Shown here: piece by piece, positions 13,301-23,700 of the stretch
Layout: each line of letters opens with the position of its first letter
Numbering within the stretch: position 1 is the stretch's first letter
NCBI GenBank assembly: GCA_004123355.1
Contig: SCHM01000003.1
Span: 5,909,058-5,973,057, forward strand
DNA length: 64,000 bases
Direction: 5' to 3'
Origin: Amphirosellinia nigrospora
Lineage: Eukaryota > Ascomycota > Sordariomycetes > Xylariales > Xylariaceae
Position numbers and translations under genes: made by a program
Notes under the pieces: model-generated
What the model was told of the DNA's origin: nothing
Seen by the model: only the letters and a program-made list of their open reading frames with translations
Databases searched by the model: none

Positions 13301-14532
13301 CCCCTATTCTAGTTACGGAAAACGTTATTCAACGCTAGTTGTTTGCTTGTGTAGCTATTTACAGCTTGTATGCTGATCATTTTGGCATGACGTTGTAGTG
13401 CCTAATATTTATTCAATTTCGATGTTGCTTACTACATTATCGGCATTTTATTGATCGTGCTCTCTTAAGTCAATCCATGGGTGAATTCTAAGACCCGAAG
13501 CCTAACAACGGGCCGTCTTCGGGCCATACATGTGATTCTGCCCTCTTCTGACCAACTCATTGCCAATAAATCTGATTCCTTCTTAGCCCCCTACATATAT
13601 CGCCCTTACGGTACACTGAGATATACCCAAGGCATTTCCTTTTCAAGCGTTCTCTCCCGTTCTATTGTTTCCATTTCAGGTGGTATGAACCTATGGTCAT
13701 GGCAACGATATGCCTCATTTAGTATTTAAAGCCGTGGCCCGTCGCAAGGTAGGATTCTCGTCAAGACGAATTACCAAAACATGAATCATCGGTTACGTAT
13801 CTAAGCTGTCAGCAAACCCGGGCTCACAGTAATCTAGTGGGTTGAGGTTTCCGGATCACCCGATCGTCTTCACGACACTTGGCATGCAACCTCTCGTTGT
13901 GGAGATGGGCCTCAAGTTCATGATACGTCTGATTTAGCGTTCGGAGAATTATGCACGGCAATGATCTCGCATGCCACCTTGGGCAGTAAGTAGGTAGAAC
14001 CAGACTAGGCATCTTGTTAAGAGGTCCCAGACTTTCGAAACGGCGTCACCGCTCTCAACCAACAGCTAAAGGTGTTGGCAATCCTTCGGATTACGGATAC
14101 GCTATGACGGACAAGCCGTGTTGCCAGCATGCATAACATTCCATATTTGGGCCATTTGTGTATTGTTTACGAAACATCAACCAAAATAATGCGGTAAAAG
14201 AACAGTCTTTCATTTCCTTCGGGCATCAACAGACAGTTTTGGTGTTTGAAGATGACCTCGCTAGAGGAAGGAAAACGGCGTTGATCTAAGATATTATTCT
14301 ATGTATAGAGGAATGAGTCACCAGGATCCAGACGTCGTGGTGCTGGCGGTGGTATTTCGGCCTCGCCAAATAAACGATTCGAGCACACAGCATGTTTCTG
14401 AGGTCCTGGGCCGCAACAAGGTCGTAGGAGTGATGTGATAGGGGTATTCCTCAGTCAAAAGTCCTAGAACACAGCACAAAGCCAAAAATTTGCTATCTTG
14501 ACTCTAACTAAGCCACCAGGGATCCGTTTTCC
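10328..14532. other. Gene-free interval between cyclin and FAD oxidoreductase genes
   Basis: The first few hundred bases are presumably the 3' UTR of the cyclin gene (T-rich run just after its stop). Beyond that I find no supported gene, RNA gene or transposon feature. There is a short perfect stem CCGTAG/CTACGG near 11981-11997 and a few homopolymer runs. The stretch is AT-moderate and looks like ordinary intergenic DNA. Confidence 0.5.
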
Positions 14533-16346
14533 TTATGGCTGACTTCTACCGGGTGCATTCCCCTTAGCGAGATTGTCCGTGCTTGTGCCTTTCTTTACTT
14601 CCTCCCGCCAAGTTTGCCGCTCGACCGTCGATGTTCCAGGGCCTTTATACACGCTACCATACAATCCAGTGGCCCAGCTACTGCCATCCTTCGCAGATTG
14701 AGATGACAGATCGGATTTCTTGCTCCCCGCAGTGTAATTACGACGGTACCATTTCCCGTACACAAGAAGATAATACAACCGGAAGCAAAGAAAGGAGAAG
14801 CGATCGTTCTCTAAATCCTCGGGGTACTCGGCACCGAGATCGACGGCGGCTGCGATCCCGGACATGATGGCGACCTCGTGCGCGTTGACGAGGGTCCAAG
14901 AGCCCGCAAAGCGCGTGTGATTACGCGCTTGCAGAAACGCCATCCACGGCACCACGAACAAGTAGTGCGTATAACTATGGCAAAGCTGGTGCCACCAATC
15001 CTGGCGAAGTATGCGGTCCTTACGAATCTCGCCGTCGGACCACAGATGCCGGTCACGGTCCTTGTTTAGGTATATAGTTTGGAAGACGTGCTGCTCAAAT
15101 GGCACGTGTTCCGGGAACTGGCTCTGGTAGTTCGTCGTGTCGAAACACATCTCCAGCTTCGACTTGTCTTGCGGGTACATCTTGATGTAGTACATGGGAC
15201 GGAAATTACCCGCGGCGTAGTTGAGTCGCGAGGTCTGGTCAACCCCATTTGTCTTGGCCACTGCTAAATCCTCTCTGTAAAAGTTCTCGTAGTGCTTCTT
15301 CATGTACTCTGCGTCGTTATGCGTGATAGTGATGTCGTCACTGAACTTGGCGGAGCCTAAAACCCGCCTCTCTCGCCACGAAGCGGTCCTTCCCAGCACC
15401 TCCTTTGCCTTGTCTGCGAGACAGCATAGAACAATCTCATCATAAGTCTCTTCACTTGTTGGCGCGTTTAAATCCGCGTCGTTGGGATTGTGACCATCCG
15501 GCACAGGAGTACGCGGCTTGAGCTTGACAACGACGCCGGACTTATCTCGTCGCACAATCTCCGACAACTCAGTCGAGAGGCGGACTGACACGCCCCTGGA
15601 AACGAGGTCCTTCCGCCACGTCTCGTAGAACTCGGATAGATTGGGGAACACGACCATGGGCGGCTGGTTACTGACGACCGTGTTCTTGTCCGGCTTGTAC
15701 CACATGCCATAAGTCGGAGACGTACAAAGCCGCTCGAACATGATAGCAGGGACCTCTGGCGTGGCATTCCCAGTTCCCAGAAAGAGCGCTGTCATGGGGA
15801 GAGCGACGGTATTAGTGAACTCCTCGGAGAACAAAAATAGCTTGAACACTAGACGAAGGGGCAGAAGCGCGAAGAAGACCTCAAACCAGCGTATGAGCTT
15901 GAGCAAGGTCGTCAAACGGGCGACCTCTTTCTGATGCCGCGCCAGAAGTTCCGTGGGGAACATGTTGGTCCAAAACGTGTCGTCCTTCCCGAACGACACT
16001 TGCAGCTTCACGGGGTCGGCGTGGTATCCTTGTCGAGCGAACATGGTCAGCGTGTGATGGAAGATATACGATCCCCCTGAACGCCTTGGTTGCACCATGA
16101 GGCGCCATGTCGTGATTTATCAAGCGGAATCGAGAAGGCTTGACCGCCGCAGTAGTCTACCGCATCGATGAGCGTCACGTCGAATTTCTCTGGGTGCTGT
16201 GATAAGTGGTAAGCCGTTGCCATACCGGCGGCGCCAGCACCAACGACGAGCACGCGCTTGCGCCCATCTGTAACCTTGTTTCCGTTCTGCGGCATTATGT
16301 TCGCGCTCTCGTGTTCGATGTCGCGGGTATAAGTCTCACTAGCCAT
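14533..16346 (-). CDS. FAD-dependent oxidoreductase (amine-oxidase-like), one frame break
   Basis: The predicted product is about 604 residues if one frame break is allowed for. The N-terminus from ATG 16346 contains a Rossmann FAD/NAD-binding fold: KRVLVVGAGAAGMATAYHL with the GxGxxG glycines at about residues 36-41 and an acidic residue (D61) ending the second strand. It runs on through CGGQAFSIPLD and GASWCNQGVQG. The frame then shifts at a run of five C (16073-16077, plus strand), and reading resumes at GSYIFHHTLTMF. From there it is open to the stop at 14533. The remainder (TNTVALPMTALFLGTGNATPE, NYAAGNFRPMYYIKMYP, FAGSWTLVNAHEVAIMSG) resembles uncharacterised fungal flavoproteins of the NAD(P)-binding/amine oxidase superfamily. 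The substrate cannot be inferred. A missing G in the homopolymer is the simplest explanation of the break. It lies about 700 bp from the GT2 gene on the same strand. Confidence 0.82.
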
Positions 16347-17042
16347 TCATTTAGGACCCTCTTAGGAAGATGCAATACAGACCATCACATTCCTCGTGTA
16401 TGAGGGCTAAATCTACATTCCATCTAACTCCTCATGTCCATCATGTATATAGCTAATTTATATCTTTATGCCCGCGCGCATCTCATGGTGTAAGTTGATG
16501 AGTCACGACGTCATCGATTTGAGGCGTATGGGTTCTTTGCGCTAATCGACGAATTTGGCACGACGCCCACTCTACTGCTCGATCTACGTGCTTCCATAAC
16601 AAAGGAACAATCGAGCTAATTATGAAGAAGCTGGGGTGACCTTTGTACAAAATAAACAAATTAAATGAATTATAGAGTGATAAATAATTAAAAGGTTATT
16701 GACATTCATAGAATACCGACGTCGCGTATCTAACTAAGGTACGAATGGCCATTCATTCGTTATGTTAACTACTATATAATGTATCTGATAACGAGAGCTT
16801 TCTGAACAATACCTTGATAGATTTTATTTCTATTTTACTTCTGTTTGTATTATGATAGACACTACTCTTTGTTTTTACTAAAACTACGCCTGTATCTCAT
16901 GGTGTACATGCTACTTGCAAACAAAGAGAGTGATAGGCGGCCTTTGTCAGCTGGAAGTAATAAGTTACTTTTTCTTTTCTTCGTATGAATACCCATTGTA
17001 GGACTAAGTCTTTAGATCAGCTATCTTAGCACTTCGGATGAT
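16347..17042. other. Intergenic, AT-rich
   Basis: This separates two same-strand genes, so it should hold the 5' region of the FAD oxidoreductase gene and the 3' end of the GT2 gene. It is AT-rich with short A/T runs. I see no gene and no clear element. Confidence 0.5.
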
Positions 17043-18362
17043 CTACTCATCCAGATCCAGATGTCTGCGAGGCTTTCCTTCCGTTTCTACATCAACGCCT
17101 CGAGAGGCCCAGCTCTCCGAAGCAAGTGTGGACCAACTATAGAAATCGGAGATAAGCGAGACCTTGTCCGCAATGACGGCAGCCCATAGCTTCCCGCGGC
17201 AGTAAGGGAATTCATTCGCGAACGCCCAGATGCTACTGACTAAGCCGTATAAGTAGTAAAGAGCAATTATCAGGGCTACTAGCGGGCGTTGGCGAAGCGT
17301 TAAGAAGAAGGCGACGTACCAGAGTATGTTTAGAATGGGGTTATACATCCCCTCGACCATTTTGCGGCACATGTAAGGCGTTCTATGCCAAAAGTTTCTC
17401 AACCCAGGATCTCGGAAGATGCAAGTCAGGCGGAAGCGTAAGCCTGTTCTTAGCCATCTCTTCATTTGATCTATGAACCTTCGATCAGTCATGAGGGTTG
17501 TCGAGACTGCGGCCTCGGGCGTAAGTTGCATCCCCAGCCGCCATGGGCGCCTACCTTGACGGTCCTTCCTGAGGTGTTGGAACAATACCCACCTGGTGAT
17601 GAAAGCGTCGTCGCCCGAGTTTTGACGGATGCCCGCGAAAGTCTCGAGCATGAATTCGTTTTGGAAGTCTGGGTCTTGAACTACGGCTCCTCGGAGTAGC
17701 ATAGTTGCGCCTGATACCGTGAAATTCGTAGAGCCATCTGCTATATAGAAAGCTCTGTTGCCGCCACGACGTCTTGAGCGGTTGCGAAGCCCTGCCACCT
17801 CGAAGGGCGTTATGACGGAGGGGTCCTGTCGCTCTTCGGGAAGGTAGGACTCTATTGGGCCTCCGACTAGACCTATGTCAGGTTGCTGAAATGGTGCGAG
17901 TAAGTGTAGAAGCGTGTTTTCTCCCCAGAGGACGTCATCGTCCGCAAATGCGAAAATGCTCCCGCTCGCTCTTCTAATACCCGCGACAAGTTGGTCGCGT
18001 TTGTTCGGACGAGTGATAGACAATACTGTGATGATGTCAGCAATTTGACTCTCTGTGGTCGAGCCCGATTGTTGCATGAATGATTCAAGAAAAGCATTTG
18101 CCTTTTGCCTCTCACTATCTACAGTGACGATGATGATTTCGAGAGGCGCGTTGGTAAGCATTGATAGCAGGGCCCTTGAGAAGGACTCTGGCTCCCAGTT
18201 GATTGTGGGGATAATAATACTTACATCAGAAGTATTAAAGAGACGTGCATTTTCGGATGGGATAGGGAACGGCCTGTATTGTCGAATATACCTTGTAGAA
18301 AGCCGGCGCTCGAAAAACTCCCAGAGAAGGCTCTCTAAAAGAAAGTACTGTGCTAAAGCCAT
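17043..18362 (-). CDS. GT2 family glycosyltransferase (hyaluronan/polysaccharide synthase-like)
   Basis: This is an intact single-exon frame of 439 residues. It has the processive GT2 signature: VSIIIPTIN at about residues 47-55, FADDDVLWG with the DDD triad at 141-143, a second acidic motif SGDDAFITRW (DD at 251-252) and a QxxRW-type motif QMKRW at 299-303. Several hydrophobic segments follow from about residue 343 to 385, consistent with a membrane enzyme that makes or extends a polysaccharide from nucleotide sugars. Fungal relatives are called Cps1-like or hyaluronan-synthase-like GT2 proteins, and some are needed for hyphal growth on surfaces (established for the ZtGT2/FgGT2 type; assignment to that exact group is inference). 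The N-terminus is short, with no long membrane segment before the catalytic domain. A CATAAAAGG element about 150 bp upstream may be a TATA box. Confidence 0.88.
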   Translation of the reverse strand: MALAQYFLLESLLWEFFERRLSTRYIRQYRPFPIPSENARLFNTSDVSIIIPTINWEPESFSRALLSMLTNAPLEIIIVTVDSERQKANAFLESFMQQSGSTTESQIADIITVLSITRPNKRDQLVAGIRRASGSIFAFADDDVLWGENTLLHLLAPFQQPDIGLVGGPIESYLPEERQDPSVITPFEVAGLRNRSRRRGGNRAFYIADGSTNFTVSGATMLLRGAVVQDPDFQNEFMLETFAGIRQNSGDDAFITRWVLFQHLRKDRQGRRPWRLGMQLTPEAAVSTTLMTDRRFIDQMKRWLRTGLRFRLTCIFRDPGLRNFWHRTPYMCRKMVEGMYNPILNILWYVAFFLTLRQRPLVALIIALYYLYGLVSSIWAFANEFPYCRGKLWAAVIADKVSLISDFYSWSTLASESWASRGVDVETEGKPRRHLDLDE

Positions 18363-19386
18363 TGTTGCTTTGTAAGTGGTAATGATAATAAAAGTTGTTA
18401 TGTGCGAAACTTGATGTTTTGGAGTCTTGAAAGATGGTTAATTGATGGTTGAAAGACTCTTTGTAGATGTCGTTGAAGGGTTGAAAGAAAGGGGGATGAA
18501 CGAACGAATAAATCCCCTTTTATGCACATGAGGAAGGGTCAAACAAGGCCTAAGTTCTCAAATAAAGGCGTTGTTCTTGTTATCTCGCAAGATTTTGAGT
18601 ACATGAACACTGAGTTCGCTCTGAACAAAATGACTGGCTTTCCTTCCTCCGCTTTCTCTTTCCCATTCTCTTGTTGTACAATGCCAGCCCGTCTGTTATT
18701 TACGAACAAGATTCAATTTCTGCACTCTATCAACATGTAAGGAGCCTCACTTTAGGGATGAGCTTTAAACATGGAATTATCCTTTCTGTAAAGCTCAACC
18801 GGTAATTTCACTAGAAAATCAAGGTATGCAGGCAAGTCTGAACAGCCCTTAGTAGAAGAATCGGGTTTGGAGGACCTTTTAGTAGTAGAAGGTCCTATTT
18901 GGGAGAGTCCTCATAGAAAGTCATTGCTATATGCTATCTTCATATTTTGAAGGCAGTTTAACCCGTGTGAGTAAATCCCAATTTGATGCTGTAGCATGTT
19001 GTATATATTTTAGTGGTCTTGTAGGTTCAGAGAATGGTTTCTCCTAGACGTAATAGGACCGATGATGACCCCGTTCAGTTAGTAGAGATGGCAACCGATG
19101 GCGACTCTGTTAGAGAACCTGGAAGGTAGCAAAGGTCCATAGAGAGTAAGACCCTCTGAGGTGCGCTGAGCCTCGTGAAACTGTTAGCTGAATACTAATA
19201 AATATGACAAGTATAAAATTAGAGAGAAATATTCGTTCAACGTTGTTTTGTAATATATTATTACCGGCTACAGTTTCTCTCGAAAGTTACGAGGCCTTCG
19301 ATCGATCATAGGTCTTTAAAATCCTTGAATACATGGTTTCCCGGATTCAGCTCATAGTCCTTGCCCTAATTCTTAACATGGCGCCG

Positions 19387-19420
19387 GCTCTCTCTCTCTC
19401 TCTCTCTCCCCCCTCTCTCA
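19387..19420. repeat. (CT)n microsatellite
   Basis: A pyrimidine run of CT dinucleotides is interrupted by a short C run. This is simple sequence with no evident role. Confidence 0.85.
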
Positions 19421-19952
19421 TTTCAAGAGTTAATGGACGCTGCTAGCCATATTCTAAATTCTCGGAGCCAATCTCTCCCTACTTTAGAAGCTTTCAGAGC
19501 ATGCTGTTTCCCTTTTGAGACGGGATGATGTCTCGAAGATTCTGAGACCCTCACAATTCATGCTCTCAACAACAATGGCAGACTTCAAGTGTTGCAGTGT
19601 GTCCTTGGGGGCAACGGTGGCATTAGCTGTTGAATCTGGCTCGTGCAATAGTGCCCTATGAAAACTTTACTGTTATAACATGTGATTAGCGTGTGCAAAG
19701 AGCAAACGGCGACGATGATGCACAGAAAGTGTGAACCGCTCAAATTTAAGCAGTGTACATGGAAGGTCAACAGTCATTGTCATGAAAGTGGGAACAAAAT
19801 TAAAGGTTAGCTTCCAGTCGAGGCCGGAAATCGTTTTTCAGAACCTATAAAGAGCACAAAGTGGTCTCATAACAAACATCATACGATTTCCCCGCCTGCC
19901 GTTGCCGTGAACCAAATTTCCCCAACGCCTAACAGTACGAGTATTTTTGTAG

Positions 19953-19979
19953 CAGGCGTCTTGTAGAGACAGACGCCTG
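19953..19979. repeat. Perfect 9-bp inverted repeat (hairpin)
   Basis: CAGGCGTCT is followed by a 9-base spacer and its exact reverse complement AGACGCCTG, so a perfect stem-loop could form. No T-run follows, so it does not look like a terminator. A binding site or chance are alternatives. Confidence 0.6.
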
Positions 19980-20169
19980 GGCTCGTGTAGTAGAAAAATT
20001 CAAATGAGACAATGCTGTGTGAGCAGATCAACAAGCCGCCCTCTTGCCCTGAGATGAGACCGCCGTGTGTGGTGAAGAATCCTCCTATAGTGCAACCAAT
20101 TTCCTAGAAAGGTGGCCTTGAAAAAAACCCCGAGCACACTAGGGAATGCTCATAATACTAAATGAGCAT

Positions 20170-20757
20170 TTACTTGGCTGCGGCGGCAGTTTTCGGCTTT
20201 GCGGTGGCCTGTATGATTTGTTAGAATTAGGATAGAAGGATCGTCAAGGGACGGAGTGGCTTTATTACCTTTTTTGCCTTGACCTCGACTTTCTTAGCGG
20301 CAGCCTTGACCTATGACGCGTGTTAGCGGGGTCTACAACGATACAGGTGTGATGGCAAAGCTTCAAGGCAGGGATGTGAATATCAAGATGGGAGTATGTG
20401 CTGCGGCTGGGGATAAGGCGACGTCACGATGCGACGCGACACACGAGGGATATGATAGTCGAAACACTGATGTGCTTCTCGCGGACCTTCGAACACCAGC
20501 ATAGAGATGGTCGATCGGTCTAATACGCATGGGGGAGAGAATATCGTGTCTAAACGTACCTTTTCAACAGCGCCATCCTTCTTGGGCGCTCTCTTCTTTG
20601 TGACGCCAGCCGGCTTCACGGGCTTCACGGTAGGCTCGGCATCCGTCTTCTTCGTCTTGGGCTTGGTTGTACGCTTGATGACGGGAGCCGTGTCGACAGT
20701 CTGGAAGACGCGCGGACGCGAGTTGCCGGTGGCCGACCGGGTACCTTCACGAGGCAT
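20170..20757 (-). CDS. Small Lys/Ala-rich basic protein, three exons
   Basis: I reconstruct three exons: 20757-20560, 20310-20269 and 20208-20170. They join in frame to a 92-residue protein starting MPREGTRSATG and ending in a TAAAAK tail. Both introns have GT-AG ends, the first starting GTACGT and the second starting GTAATA. The product is rich in Lys, Ala and Pro, with clusters such as KRTTKPKTKK, TKKRAPKK and KAAAKKVEVKAKK. These resemble the tails of linker histones or other DNA-binding proteins, but no globular winged-helix domain is present. A nuclear or chromatin-associated role is inference only. The strict reading-frame continuity over two introns is good evidence that it is a real gene. 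Confidence 0.75.
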
Positions 20758-23700
20758 CTTGGACGTGATTCGGGAAGATTGGGGGGCAAAAGCTATACCA
20801 AAGGTTAGAATGCGATGTAATCTAGACGATAAGTAGTTGGGTTATGCTGTGCGACGCGCGATGCAGACGCCAAATGGAATGCGACACGAAGCTGCACGCG
20901 ATAGATGGCTTACAGTGAGGTTGCGACGGGGCCGTCTGTATGTCTCCGAAATTGACGTGGACTCGGTGATTTGCGAGGGCGCGAGTCTAGCAAATAGAAT
21001 CTGCATGAGATTTGATGCGAAATGAGCCTAATGAGACGAAGATACTTGCTGGAAGAGGGGAATCAGTTGGGAAGAAGAGTGGGAAGAACACGCGGAGAGA
21101 GGAGAGGAGGTGTTTGTTGTGCTGTGTGATTTTGTCGTGCGCTACACGCTCTCGCTCTCGCTTCCCATCGTACCAGGCCCAGCTCCAGCTCCTGCTCCCG
21201 GTTCGGCCCCCCCTCCCGTTCTACAGTAATGCAATGCCCTATCCTATCTAGATCGAGCTAGCAACAGGCGGCAGGTAACCGCCCATTATCGGTATCGGTC
21301 GCTATAACATGGCCGCAGAGGGCTGTAAGTGGTGGCTGCTTGAATAAGGAAACAGGTAGTCTTGAATAACGCAATCTCACAAGTCCCTCCCGCATGGATT
21401 CCACTACCTTCAATCTGCCGATCAGCACAAATTGCGTGAAATTGAACGAAGCAAATCAAACCAACCCGGGATCGCATATTATCCAGCACCGTATAGGTTT
21501 ACTCTGTCTTGGGTTAGACAAGTGGCCAAGGTGGAAACTCACGAGGTTGGGGAGGGCTCGTCTGCCCATCCGTCCAGATCCGTTCACGCCAGCAGGTGTG
21601 TCGGTGTTGCATCGACCCCTTAAAATTCAACAAAAACAGCACAACAACAGCAACATCTCGGCCGACACCTCGACCAATTCTTGAAATCGCCATTCTTGAT
21701 TGGGGATTATCTCGTTTCTCGTTTATCATGCAATTCTGTTAATCAGCGCATGCTCAAATAAAAAACCCTTTCAATTTAGACTTTGTCCAATGGGTTCAAC
21801 TATCGTAATCCTAGCCATGTGAGGGCACCACGTTCCTCTGTATTAGTGGCACGTATAGTGCTGCCGCGCGCTCGAAAAGTGGTCGGGTACAAGCGAATCA
21901 AGTTGTTAGTACCATCTCGGCGCCTCAACGTGGTCACCTTTGACGTGCATGATCTCCTCTGTTTACGATCGAGGTGAATTTGTATCGCATTGATCACAGC
22001 CACGTTCATGTTCTGGTTCGACAGCGAATGCGTCTAGGTTCCAAGTTGTAGGCATGCATTCAGCTGCCTCACCCCGAACTGGACATGGCTAAAGCGCACC
22101 GCGGAAAGAGTGGCAGACGAAGTTTGCACAAACCAGGTAAAGCGCACACCATTGCTCTTGTCTGGTCAGCATTCGTATATGCTCTTATACTCAGCTGCTC
22201 TTTGACTACACCTTGAGACTGGCTGCCTTACCTGCGACGCGTCGCTTGCATCAGCCTCCCTTGGACTCCCGAATGCCTTCTAACTCAAAAACGACTTACA
22301 GATAGATTGTTTGGCGAACCTCATATGTTCTTCGAAACGGCGTGGTATTGGGGGAATTCGCTGTTGAATGTCCAAGATATGTAAATGCCCATGACTGACA
22401 GCGGAATGAGACGTGGAAAAGGGAACGCTAAATCGAAAGATAGCTGCCTTTATTTCGGCCATATTCTCACACACCTATTCATGTTTTCGCAGTTTCCATT
22501 TGCCCTTAATTAATAGCTATGTGCAGTGCATGACAGCCAATATGATCCGCCTTGCGATTGTAAGACAACCTTCCCTCTTCCCTATACCTCTCTAATTGAT
22601 AGTAGAGCTGGCCCGGTTGCGTTTCAAAATAGCTGTCTTGGATGGAGGAGCAAGATCTCGGCTGATCGCATCAGGCGCTAACTCACCATACACCATTTGG
22701 GCACTGATCAGCAAACCCCGAAGCGTCGGTCCTTCACGCGAGAGATTACCATAAAGTAGGTACACTACGCTAGAAGCGGACCGGGCCGAAAGACGGCGCC
22801 GCCACTCTGGTTGTTAACAAACTTAAGATACATAACGCCGCAGTTTAAAGCCAGTTCGAGGAGCTCATTACTTGAGAAGGATTATTTATACCTTTTTATA
22901 CCACCTGCACAACTCACGGTTACTTGAGATCGATTTCGCAAATACACTCACCTTCAAGAAAAGAATAGCTGATAATTCACTCATGAGAAATCATAGGGAT
23001 GAATCTAGTAGCGACATCATTCTTTGGTCATGAGCATAGACGGAGAATAGCATGCTTATATACGGAGTACTGTAAGAAGCTATTAATGTTTCTCATCTCT
23101 ACCGGTGCCCATTAAAGACGTCCGTATCACCCACGCTATTTCTTATGAGTAGCCGCGCTCCTGACAGTGCGACAGTGGAAGAGCTTGGATTTGAGCTGAT
23201 ACTTCACACTTGGATGCCTGCCTCTCTCGGCGCAGATACTTGGATCATGTGAATCTGATGAATGAGTAAGACATCGTTACACTGCCCCGCCTCGGTCACT
23301 ATCGGCGGCGAACATTAATTATTCGGGGATAAGCAAGGCTCCGACTAGCTCCGATCATAATCACATAAGGTTGTGAAGTGAATAATGTTGTATCGAGAAC
23401 AAGGGCGAGCGGAATACGCGAGTTCGGGTTCATGCTTGATTGAGGCTGGCACCCTTAGATATCTATGGAATAGAGTATCTTTATCATGGGTCAATATCAC
23501 GATAGATTTAAACTATGAAAGGCATGATTGAAACTGCCTATAACTTGTTACCCGCTGCACATTTGTTTAAGCCACGCTCAACGGCATGGTCTTTTAGAAA
23601 GGAGAAGGTGGTGAGAAAGGTAATACACATGACGTGCGGCCGAGTAACCACAGGCGAGTCGCAAGCAAACCCCGACTAAAAGAAGTCACAGTCTAACTCA

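Larger units (their letters stand above)
18363..20169. other. Gene-free interval with CT repeat and hairpin
   Basis: It holds the promoter region of the GT2 gene at its left end and the 3' region of the small basic-protein gene at its right end. No gene is supported. Notable contents are a CT dinucleotide run near 19388-19419 and a perfect 9-bp inverted repeat at 19953-19979. Confidence 0.5.
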
